A DNA stretch of 64,000 nt. It comes from JADFOI01 sp965218935 (GTDB lineage: Bacteria; Acidobacteriota; UBA6911; RPQK01; JADFOI01). The translations under genes were made by a program, and so were the position numbers. The stretch is from assembly GCA_965218935.1 (NCBI GenBank), contig CBDCMH010000007.1, positions 186,001 through 250,000 on the forward strand, in the 5' to 3' direction. This document shows positions 24,421-32,765 of the stretch, one piece after another. The notes under the pieces were generated by a model that saw only the letters and a list, made by a program, of their open reading frames with translations, ran no database searches and was not told where the DNA came from. Positions within the stretch are counted from its first letter, which is position 1; each line of letters begins with the position of its first letter.

Positions 24421-25290
24421 ATGAAGACGTTTCAGGAGATCATTCACAATTTACTAGAGTACTGGATGAACTACGGATGTATCATTCAGCAGCCCTACGA
24501 TGTCGAGGTGGGAGCGGGGACGATGCATCCGGAGACCTTTTTCCGGGTCCTGGGTCCGGACCCTTACAACGTCGCCTACGTTCAGCCTTCACGCCGGCCT
24601 ACCGATGGCCGGTATGGAGAAAATCCCAATCGAGTCTATCGTCATTATCAGCTCCAGGTGATCCTGAAGCCCTCTCCTGACGATGTTCAAGACATCTATC
24701 TGCAGAGCCTGAGGAAACTGGGTATTCCTCTGGAGCAGCACGATCTGCGCTTTGAAGAAGACAACTGGGAAGCTCCCACACTGGGAGCCTGGGGCATTGG
24801 CTGGCAAGTTCTCCTGGATGGTATGGAAATCACCCAGTTCACCTATTTCCAGCAGACGGGAGGGCTGGATCTCATGCCCATTTCCGCAGAGCTCACGTAT
24901 GGTCTGGAGCGGATTGCCACTTTTCTGGCGGACAAGGAAAGCGTTTTTGATCTGCCCTGGAGCCAGGCACTGACTTATGGCCAGGTCAAGCAACGCGAAG
25001 AATATGAGTTCTCGAAATACAGTTTTGAAATTGCTGATACAAGAATGCTTTTTGAGCTTTTTGATCTCTACGAGAAGGAGAGTCTCCGCTGTTTGGAAGA
25101 GGACTGTGTCCTTCCCGCCTATGATTACTGCTTGAAATGCTCTCACACCTTTAACCTGCTCGACAGTCGTGGAGCGATTAGTGTGACTCAGCGAGTTGGA
25201 ATCATCGGTCGTGTACGTTCCCTGGCTCTGAAGATCGCCAAGCAGTATGTCCAAAAGCAAGAAGAAAAAGAAGAACAAGTTTCTGTTTGA
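24421..25290 (+). CDS. glyQ: glycyl-tRNA synthetase alpha chain
   Basis: A 289-residue class II synthetase catalytic subunit. The motifs 'GCIIQQPYDVEVGAGTMHP', 'YVQPSRRPTDGRYGENPNR' and 'EDNWEAPTLGAWGIGW' are the hallmarks of the bacterial alpha2beta2 enzyme. It overlaps glyS by 44 bp, which suggests coupled translation of the two subunits. Confidence 0.97.
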   Translation: MKTFQEIIHNLLEYWMNYGCIIQQPYDVEVGAGTMHPETFFRVLGPDPYNVAYVQPSRRPTDGRYGENPNRVYRHYQLQVILKPSPDDVQDIYLQSLRKLGIPLEQHDLRFEEDNWEAPTLGAWGIGWQVLLDGMEITQFTYFQQTGGLDLMPISAELTYGLERIATFLADKESVFDLPWSQALTYGQVKQREEYEFSKYSFEIADTRMLFELFDLYEKESLRCLEEDCVLPAYDYCLKCSHTFNLLDSRGAISVTQRVGIIGRVRSLALKIAKQYVQKQEEKEEQVSV

Positions 25291-27325
25291 ATTGGGGCTG
25301 GAGGAGATTCCGGCCGACATGATCTCCCCGGCTCTGGGGCAGATGTGTCAAAACTTTGAAAAACAGCTCGAAGAGGCCCGCATCGACTATGGGTCGATCA
25401 AGCCATTCGCCTCTCCTCGCCGCCTGGCTTTCCTGGTGGAGGACCTCCCCGATCACCAACCGGAGCGGGAAGAAGTGGTCTTGGGTCCGTCCCAGTCCGT
25501 CGCCTACGACGAACAGAAGAAACCCACTCGGGCGGTGGAAGGTTTTGCCCGCAAAGGGGGTGTCCAGGTCGCGAACCTTGAGATGGTGGAAACCCCCAAA
25601 GGCACTTATGTGGGTTATCGAAAGAAAATCCCAGGCAAGTCGTTATCCGAGGTCCTCCAGGAAGTTCTGCCCCAGGTCCTGACCTCGATCTCCTGGCCCA
25701 AGAACATGTACTGGCGGGAAAGCCGTTTTCGATTCATTCGGCCTCTCCGATGGTGTCTTGCCCTCTTGAATGACGAGATTCTTCCTTTTGAGTTCGAGGG
25801 CCTTCAGGCAGGCAACACGACACGGGGACACCGGTTTTTGGGGGAGCCTGAAGTTCCGGTGCCTCAAGTGGACGATTACCTGGACCAGTTGCGGCAAAAC
25901 TATGTCCTGGCCGATATCGAGGAAAGAAGAGCCAAGATTGCCGCCGAAATGAAAGAGGTGACTCCAAAGAATCTTCACATTCTTTCTGACCCTCACTTGC
26001 TGGAAATCGTGATTCACCTCAATGAGTACCCCACCTTGATCTGTGGGAGCTTTAGTAAAGAGTTTTTGAAACTTCCCCAGGAAGTCCTGACCACCGTGAT
26101 GCGCCACCATCAAAAGTATTTCTCTGTGGTCGATGAGGCAGAGAGGATTGAACCCCATTTTTTGACGGTGATGAACACCAGTGGGGACCCCAAGGGAAAG
26201 ATTCAAAAGGGGCACGAGAAGGTTCTCAGGGCCCGGCTCGAAGATTCCGCATTCTTTTGGAAGGCCGATCAGAAGAGACGGCTGGAGGAACGGGTGGAGG
26301 GATTGGATCTCATCCTCTTTCAGGAGAAACTGGGGACCTACCTGGCCAAGACACAGCGTCTTCAGACCTTCTGCTCCGGGTTGTCGGAAGATCCCCATCT
26401 CAATACGGCGGCCCTGCTTTGCAAGACCGATCTGAGCAGTGACATGGTGCGGGAATTTGCCGGACTTCAAGGAGTCATGGGGGGATTATATGCCCGTGAA
26501 GAGGGCTATCCCGAAGAAGTGTGGAAGGCTATTTACCAACACTATCAGCCGGTGTCTCTGGAGGATGACTCTCCCTCGACCCACTTGGGAGCCCTTCTTT
26601 CGATCGCCGATAAACTGGATACCGTCGTGGGTTGCTTTGCCATCGATATCGTTCCCACAGGCTCGAGCGATCCCTTTGCCTTGCGTCGGCAGGCTCAAGG
26701 AGTGGTGAAAGTCCTGATGGATCACAAACTGGATTATTCCTTGAGCCATTTGGTGGAGGTTGCAGAGAAAAACTTCCCGGCGGAAACGAAGGATAAGGAG
26801 GTCAGAGAGCAGGTCCTCAGTTTCCTGAAGGGGCGTGTGCGCTACATTTTCCAGGAGCAGGGAATCCCCTACGATGTCTTGAACGCGGTTTTGGCGGTGG
26901 AAATTCACGGGGTCTACGATGCCTACCAAAGGGCCCAGTCTTTATCCGGAATCAGGACAGACGAGGATTTTGAGGCTTTGGCCATTGCCTACAAGAGGAC
27001 CAAGAATATTCTCTCCAAGCAATCCATCGAGCTGTCAGCGGTCAGTCAGGAAAGTCTGATCGATCCCGAGGAGCTTGCCCTTTTCCGCGCCTATTCGGAT
27101 ATCAAACCAAAAGTGGACAATCACCTCGAAACCGGCGATTATGTTGCTGCCCTGAAGCAAATAGCCGGGTTGAGGAAGACCGTGGATCAGTTTTTTGACA
27201 AGGTTTTGGTAATGACCGATGAAGAGAAGCTGCGCAAGAATCGTTTGCGCTTATTGCATGATATCTCTCAGCTCTTCTTGAGAATTGCGGACATCTCAGA
27301 AATTGTGCAGGAGAATCAAGCATGA
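25247..27325 (+). CDS. glyS: glycyl-tRNA synthetase beta chain
   Basis: A 692-residue tRNA-binding subunit of the alpha2beta2 glycyl-tRNA synthetase, of normal length. After a lysine-rich start, 'FELGLEEIPADMISPAL' is the typical N-terminal motif; 'ASPRRLAF', 'TRGHRFLG', 'MRHHQKYFSV' and the HD-like 'LSIADKLDTVVG' region with 'SSDPFALRRQAQGV' follow in order. The C-terminal anticodon-binding helices end at 'ISEIVQENQA'. Its stop overlaps the next ATG (ATGA). Confidence 0.97.
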   Translation: MSKSKKKKKNKFLFELGLEEIPADMISPALGQMCQNFEKQLEEARIDYGSIKPFASPRRLAFLVEDLPDHQPEREEVVLGPSQSVAYDEQKKPTRAVEGFARKGGVQVANLEMVETPKGTYVGYRKKIPGKSLSEVLQEVLPQVLTSISWPKNMYWRESRFRFIRPLRWCLALLNDEILPFEFEGLQAGNTTRGHRFLGEPEVPVPQVDDYLDQLRQNYVLADIEERRAKIAAEMKEVTPKNLHILSDPHLLEIVIHLNEYPTLICGSFSKEFLKLPQEVLTTVMRHHQKYFSVVDEAERIEPHFLTVMNTSGDPKGKIQKGHEKVLRARLEDSAFFWKADQKRRLEERVEGLDLILFQEKLGTYLAKTQRLQTFCSGLSEDPHLNTAALLCKTDLSSDMVREFAGLQGVMGGLYAREEGYPEEVWKAIYQHYQPVSLEDDSPSTHLGALLSIADKLDTVVGCFAIDIVPTGSSDPFALRRQAQGVVKVLMDHKLDYSLSHLVEVAEKNFPAETKDKEVREQVLSFLKGRVRYIFQEQGIPYDVLNAVLAVEIHGVYDAYQRAQSLSGIRTDEDFEALAIAYKRTKNILSKQSIELSAVSQESLIDPEELALFRAYSDIKPKVDNHLETGDYVAALKQIAGLRKTVDQFFDKVLVMTDEEKLRKNRLRLLHDISQLFLRIADISEIVQENQA

Positions 27326-28638
27326 GTAGAAAGGGAATCGAAATTGCAGCTCCCACGGGAAAAGTGGGAGTGTTGCTCATCGGTCTTGGAGCGGTGAGTA
27401 CCACCTTTATCGCTGGAGTCGAAGCCGTTAAGAAGGGTCTGGGGGAGGCGATTGGTTCTCTCACCCAGATGGGTACGGTCCGCTTGGGTAAACGAACCGA
27501 AAAGAGAATTCCCAAGATTGCCGAGTTTATTCCCCTGGCGGCCATGGAGGATCTGGTTTTTGCTGCCTGGGATATTTTTGAAGACGATGCCTACGCTGCT
27601 GCCACCAACTCCGGTGTTCTGGAAGCCAGTTTGTTGCAGAACTTGAGACCCGAGCTGGAAAGCATCCGGCCCATGAAAGCTGTTTTTGATCCTCGCTATG
27701 TGAAAAGACTGCACGGCACCCACCTCAAGGAGGGGAAGACCAAGTGGGATCTGGCCCAGCAGTTGGTCGATGAGATTCAGCAGTTTCAAAAGGAACAGAA
27801 CCTGGACCGGATGGTCATGATCTGGTGTGGGAGCACGGAAGTGTTTATCGAACAGACGGAGGTTCACCAGTCCTTGGAGAAGCTGGAGGCTGGGTTGAAA
27901 AACAACGATGAGAACATCCCTTCCAGTATGATCTATGCCTGGGCTGCCCTGAAGTTGAGAATCCCCTTCGCCAACGGAGCTCCCAATCTGACCGTCGATA
28001 TTCCGGCATTCTCCCAGCTGGCGGAAGCCAATCAGGTGCCTGTTTGCGGCAAAGACTTCAAGACGGGGCAGACCCTCATGAAGACTATTCTGGCGCCGGG
28101 GCTAAAAGCCCGACTTTTGGGACTCTCGGGCTGGTTTTCGACCAACATTCTGGGCAATCGAGATGGTGAAGTTTTGGATGATCCTGGATCCTTCAAGACC
28201 AAGGAAGAGAGTAAATTGTCGGTTCTTGAGCACATCCTTCAGCCCGACGTCTATCCCCAGCTTTATGGCGACTTCTATCACAAGGTTCGGATCAACTACT
28301 ATCCTCCTCGAAAAGACAACAAAGAGGGATGGGACAATATCGATATTGTCGGGTGGTTGGGATACCCGATGCAGATCAAGATAGACTTCCTGTGCCGCGA
28401 TAGCATTCTGGCCGCACCTCTGGTCCTGGATTTGGTGCTGTTCCTGGATTTAGCCAAAAGGGCCGGAATGGCAGGCATTCAGGAATGGCTCTCCTTCTAT
28501 TTCAAAAGCCCCATGACGCTGCCCGAGCTCTACCCTGAGCATGATCTTTTTATTCAGCTGATGAAGCTGAAGAACACTCTCCGGTATATGGGCGGCGAAG
28601 AGCAGATCACTCACCTGGGACTGGACTACTATCAATAG
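27322..28638 (+). CDS. ino1: inositol-3-phosphate synthase
   Basis: A 438-residue myo-inositol-1-phosphate synthase family protein. The NAD-binding 'GLGAVSTTFIAGVEAVKKG', 'GNPNLT'-like 'NGAPNLTVDIPAF', 'GKDFKTGQTLMKTI' and 'LSGWFSTNILGNRDG' are present. It turns glucose-6-phosphate into inositol-3-phosphate, a precursor for phosphatidylinositol lipids or compatible solutes. Overlap with glyS places it at the end of the housekeeping operon. Confidence 0.92.
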   Translation: MSRKGIEIAAPTGKVGVLLIGLGAVSTTFIAGVEAVKKGLGEAIGSLTQMGTVRLGKRTEKRIPKIAEFIPLAAMEDLVFAAWDIFEDDAYAAATNSGVLEASLLQNLRPELESIRPMKAVFDPRYVKRLHGTHLKEGKTKWDLAQQLVDEIQQFQKEQNLDRMVMIWCGSTEVFIEQTEVHQSLEKLEAGLKNNDENIPSSMIYAWAALKLRIPFANGAPNLTVDIPAFSQLAEANQVPVCGKDFKTGQTLMKTILAPGLKARLLGLSGWFSTNILGNRDGEVLDDPGSFKTKEESKLSVLEHILQPDVYPQLYGDFYHKVRINYYPPRKDNKEGWDNIDIVGWLGYPMQIKIDFLCRDSILAAPLVLDLVLFLDLAKRAGMAGIQEWLSFYFKSPMTLPELYPEHDLFIQLMKLKNTLRYMGGEEQITHLGLDYYQ

Positions 28639-28816
28639 GATTGTGACATAATCTCCTGAAACCCGCTTGTAGTCTAGCTTTTAGATTTTAACCTCTCTTC
28701 GGGTGATGTGTTACTGGCGATTCGGCAAATTCTGTTAGGTCTGTCAACAATGACAGTTGTCTACTTCCTGGAAGGGTGGTAGTTTCCTCCTGAAACCATT
28801 TGAAGGAGGAACGAAC

Positions 28817-30826
28817 ATGCCCAGCATACGCCTAGCCGCTATTACAATAACCGCAGCACTTGCCACCGCCCTAAGTGCAACCGCGATTGCTCAAGAGCCT
28901 CCCCCGGAGCGGGAAAGTCTGGAGAACGCGTTCAAGGAGGATTCGTTTTCACCCTACGCCAATCGAAGCTTTCCTTCCCAGGTGTTCTGGGGCGATACCC
29001 ATCTTCATACCTCGATCTCCATGGACGCCGGAGCCATCGGAAACCGCTTGGGGCCCGAAGAGGCCTATCGTTTTGCCCGCGGAGAACAGGTCACCTCTTC
29101 CACAGGAGTCAAGGCGAAGTTGTCGCGCCCTCTGGACTTTCTGGTTGTCTCGGATCATTCGGACAACATGGGCTTGTTCACGCTTCTTTTTGAGGGCGAT
29201 CCCGTGTTGCTTGGCAAGTCGAAGATAGCCAGGGAACTCTCAGGAAAAATCCAAAAGGGCGGGAAGGACGGCGTTGACGCGGCCATGTACATCATAGATC
29301 AGTTTTCACAGGGCAAGCTGGATGAGTCGTTGGTCATCCAGCCCGGTACCAAGCCCTATAAGACCACCTGGAACATGATCATCGATGCAGCCGAAGAGTA
29401 TAACGAGCCTGGCCGTTTTACCGCCTTTATTGGCTATGAGTGGACCTCCCTCATCATGGGGAACAACATGCATCGCAACGTCATCTACAGGGACGGGGCA
29501 CAACTGGCGCGACAGCTGGAGCCCTACACGACAACGCCGCCTTTGGGCAGCCCCAATCCTCGTGACCTGTGGAAGTGGATGGCTGTTTACGAGGAAAAGA
29601 CCGGGGGTGATGTTCTGGCCCTCGCCCACAACGGCAACCTGGCCAACGGGATTATGTTTCCCGATGAGGCGCAGTACGACGGCAGAGCATTGGACCCGGA
29701 GTACGTCGAACAACGCATTATGTGGGAACCCCTGTATGAAGTGACCCAGATCAAGGGGGACGGGGAGACGCATCCCTTTCTCTCCCCCAACGACGAGTTC
29801 GCTGACTACGAAACCTGGGATCGCGCCAACCTCAACATGAGCGAAATGAAGGAGGACAGAATGCTCTCGGGAGAGTATGCCAGGGAGGCGCTGAAAGTGG
29901 GGTTGAAGCTGGAAGAGCGCTTCGGCACCAATCCCTACAAGTTTGGTCTTGTCGGGTCCACGGACAGCCATACCTCGTTGGCGACTGCACAGGAAGACAA
30001 CTTCTTCGGGAAACACTCTGGATCCGAACCGGGTCCGAAGCGCTTTGAGCACGTTGTCATTGAGATGGGGGACCAGCGGATCATAGGTTGGGAGCAGGCG
30101 GCTTCGGGATTGGCTGCGGTATGGGCCAGGGAAAACACCCGCGAAGCGATATTCGACGCCATGGAGCGGAAAGAAGTTTATGCGACCACCGGTTCGCGAA
30201 TCATGGTCCGCTTTTTCGGGGGATGGGAATTCACGAAAGAGGACGCACTGGGCCGAAGCCCGGGCTTTGCCGGATATGAAAAAGGCGTACCGATGGGCGG
30301 AGATCTGTCAGCCGCACCGGCTGGTGGATCACCCTCGTTCCTGGTCGCTGCCTTGAAGGATCCTATAAGCGGGAACCTCGACCGGATCCAGATCGTCAAA
30401 GGTTGGATGGACGGGAACGGTAATCTACACGAGAAAGTCTACGACGTGGCTGTTTCTGACGGGCGGACCATTGGTACGGACGGACGTTCCCACACGCCGG
30501 TCGGAAATACGGTAGACATCGAGCGCGCCACCTGGAGCAACACCATCGGTGATTCCGAACTCATCGCCGTTTGGGAGGATCCTGAGTTCGATCCCAATCA
30601 GCGCTCTGTCTACTACGCCCGCGTCATCGAAATCCCCACGCCGCGCTGGACAGCGTACGAGGCGGTGCGATTTGGCATCAAGATGCCGGACGAGGTTCCC
30701 ATGACGACTCAGGAACGCGCCTATACCTCCCCCATCTGGTACACGCCGGGGCGTAAACAACTCGGCACGAATAAGGGGAGGACTACCATGTTGCCACAAT
30801 TCCGGTATCGATCTTGGTATGGATGA
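28817..30826 (+). CDS. secreted DUF3604 (PHP-like) protein
   Basis: A 669-residue exported protein with signal peptide 'LAAITITAALATALSATAIA' and a metal-binding start 'WGDTHLHTSISMDAG' (Asp60, His62, His64), then 'DFLVVSDHSDNMG' and 'GLVGSTDSHTSLA', as in the PHP/amidohydrolase-like DUF3604 family. The exact reaction is not established. AAGGAGGAACGAAC stands before the ATG. It is followed by a sulfatase; the pair could take part in degrading sulfated or esterified polymers, which is inference. Confidence 0.88.
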   Translation: MPSIRLAAITITAALATALSATAIAQEPPPERESLENAFKEDSFSPYANRSFPSQVFWGDTHLHTSISMDAGAIGNRLGPEEAYRFARGEQVTSSTGVKAKLSRPLDFLVVSDHSDNMGLFTLLFEGDPVLLGKSKIARELSGKIQKGGKDGVDAAMYIIDQFSQGKLDESLVIQPGTKPYKTTWNMIIDAAEEYNEPGRFTAFIGYEWTSLIMGNNMHRNVIYRDGAQLARQLEPYTTTPPLGSPNPRDLWKWMAVYEEKTGGDVLALAHNGNLANGIMFPDEAQYDGRALDPEYVEQRIMWEPLYEVTQIKGDGETHPFLSPNDEFADYETWDRANLNMSEMKEDRMLSGEYAREALKVGLKLEERFGTNPYKFGLVGSTDSHTSLATAQEDNFFGKHSGSEPGPKRFEHVVIEMGDQRIIGWEQAASGLAAVWARENTREAIFDAMERKEVYATTGSRIMVRFFGGWEFTKEDALGRSPGFAGYEKGVPMGGDLSAAPAGGSPSFLVAALKDPISGNLDRIQIVKGWMDGNGNLHEKVYDVAVSDGRTIGTDGRSHTPVGNTVDIERATWSNTIGDSELIAVWEDPEFDPNQRSVYYARVIEIPTPRWTAYEAVRFGIKMPDEVPMTTQERAYTSPIWYTPGRKQLGTNKGRTTMLPQFRYRSWYG

Positions 30827-30951
30827 GGAACGTGCTTACACTCACCCATTGGGTATACGCCGTAAGGGTGGACCGAGGGTAGGTAGACTCAGAAAGGAAA
30901 CGCCAGCAGGTTTGGATTCGGAAGACTGATCCAAAGAAAGGGAGGCTTCAA

Positions 30952-32388
30952 GTGAAGAAGACAATCCTATTTGCAGTGCTTGCCGTCAGTCTTGGTCCCT
31001 TTACCGCTATTGCTCAGGATAGCAAACCCAACATCGTGCTGGTTTTTATGGATAACTTCGGTTGGGGGGAGCCCGGCTTCAATGGCGGCGGGGTCATTCG
31101 AGGGGCGGCTACGCCTCGGCTCGACCAATTGGCAGATGAGGGTCTCAGATTGACCAATTTCAATGTCGAGGTCCAATGCACACCTTCCCGTTCCGCCATC
31201 ATGACCGGTCGATATGCGATTAGAAGCGGCAATGGAGTCGCCCCCTTGGGAGGAGGTGTTTATGGACTGGTGCAATGGGAAGTCACCATGGCCGAGATGC
31301 TTTCCGATGCTGGCTACAGCACCGGCATGTTCGGGAAATGGCATCTTGGACGCACGGAAGGCAGGTTCCCGACTGACCAGGGCTTCGATGAATGGTATGG
31401 GATTCCGAATTCGACAGACGAATCAGCTTACACGGCGTTAGAAGGTTTCGTGGAGAGCGGGGTCGAAGAAACTTTCGTGATGGAAGCACGTAGGGGCGAA
31501 AAGCCAACACAATTGCGGCCTTATAGACTGGACTACCGTCCACTCATCGATGGCGACCTTACGGAAAAGGCGATTGACTTCATGAAACGCCAGTCGCAAC
31601 TCGATAAGCCGTTCTTCCTCTATCTTCCCTATACAGCGACGCATTACCCGACACGTGCGCATCCAGACTTTGTTGGCAAAACAGGTAAGGGTAGGTGGGC
31701 GGACTTGCTGCTTCAGATTGACACGTATACCGGTAGGTTGCTGGACGCCATCGATGAACTCGGTATTCGAGATGAAACGATCTTCATCTTTACTGCCGAC
31801 AATGGACCGGAAGCGCCACCTCATGGAAACACCACCCTCACAGTCGAAACCGGGAGTTCCGGATCTGCCGGGCCCTGGCGCGGCACCTTGTTTACCGGAT
31901 TCGAGGGTGCTTTGAGAGTGCCTTTTGCTATGCGGTGGCCTGGCAGGGTCCCTGCTGGAACCGCAAGCGATGAGATCGTCCACGAGATGGACCTTTTGCC
32001 AACCTTCGCGCGCATTGCAGGAGGACAAGTCCCCGAGGACCGTGTTATCGACGGAATAGACATGTCCGACTTCTTTTTCGGCAAGCAGGATAAATCTGGC
32101 CGTGAGGGGTTCATTGTGTACATGGGCAACGACGTTTTTGGCGTTAAGTGGCGTAACTGGAAAGTGAACTTCAAGGAACTCGACTCTGTCTTGAGCGAGA
32201 CGGTCGAGTACGGGATGCCACGAGTTTACAATCTCCTTTACGATCCACAGGAGCGCGAGAACGTTCTCTTCCCCAACACTTGGGTGCCAAAAGCGGCGCT
32301 GGCTCAGTTGGAAGAGCATGTGGCCTCGCTGAAGGAACATCCACCCATTCCGACTGGAACGCTGGATCCTTATGAGCCACCCGAGTGA
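30952..32388 (+). CDS. secreted arylsulfatase-family sulfatase
   Basis: A 478-residue sulfatase with an N-terminal signal (KKTILFAVLAVSLGPFTAIA). The active-site signature C-T-P-S-R is at residues 76-80, where Cys76 would be converted to formylglycine by an FGE-type enzyme not seen in the window. 'NIVLVFMDNFGWGEPG' and 'GKWHLG' are the other family motifs, and 'TADNGPEAP' supplies metal ligands. The start is a GTG preceded by AAAGGGAGG. Substrate unknown. Confidence 0.92.
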   Translation: MKKTILFAVLAVSLGPFTAIAQDSKPNIVLVFMDNFGWGEPGFNGGGVIRGAATPRLDQLADEGLRLTNFNVEVQCTPSRSAIMTGRYAIRSGNGVAPLGGGVYGLVQWEVTMAEMLSDAGYSTGMFGKWHLGRTEGRFPTDQGFDEWYGIPNSTDESAYTALEGFVESGVEETFVMEARRGEKPTQLRPYRLDYRPLIDGDLTEKAIDFMKRQSQLDKPFFLYLPYTATHYPTRAHPDFVGKTGKGRWADLLLQIDTYTGRLLDAIDELGIRDETIFIFTADNGPEAPPHGNTTLTVETGSSGSAGPWRGTLFTGFEGALRVPFAMRWPGRVPAGTASDEIVHEMDLLPTFARIAGGQVPEDRVIDGIDMSDFFFGKQDKSGREGFIVYMGNDVFGVKWRNWKVNFKELDSVLSETVEYGMPRVYNLLYDPQERENVLFPNTWVPKAALAQLEEHVASLKEHPPIPTGTLDPYEPPE

Positions 32389-32765
32389 TGATCCCTGCCT
32401 GATACCTTTGGGTGAGGAACCCAACGGTTAGTCCACACGCACAACTAGATCTCCTGTCTGGTGTGAGCATAACTGTTGTAAAAGGGCTGCTTCAGTTACA
32501 TCTCGGTGGGTTCATCTTGCCTCCTTTTCTCCACTGAAGTGTTACTGACCTTTTTGGACAAAAATCAGCCCTTTGCAGAAAATGAGGCTCTTGATTTTAC
32601 TGAGTTTTCGGTCGTTAAAGTGGGACTACTAGCAATAAGAGCCTACCTCTCAGATTTTAAACCCTCGCTGGTTGACGCCTATTGGCCCGCCGAAGATGAT
32701 CTGTGAACCAGCATTGACACCTGGACACTGGTTGGAATAATCGCATCCCACGATTTGTCCCCAAG
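32389..32765. other. gene-free spacer of 377 bp
   Basis: No convincing gene or known RNA is seen. It is AT-richer than the flanks. A frame at 32506-32706 lacks a ribosome binding site and recognisable features. Promoter elements for the downstream coiled-coil gene may lie here but none stands out. Confidence 0.5.
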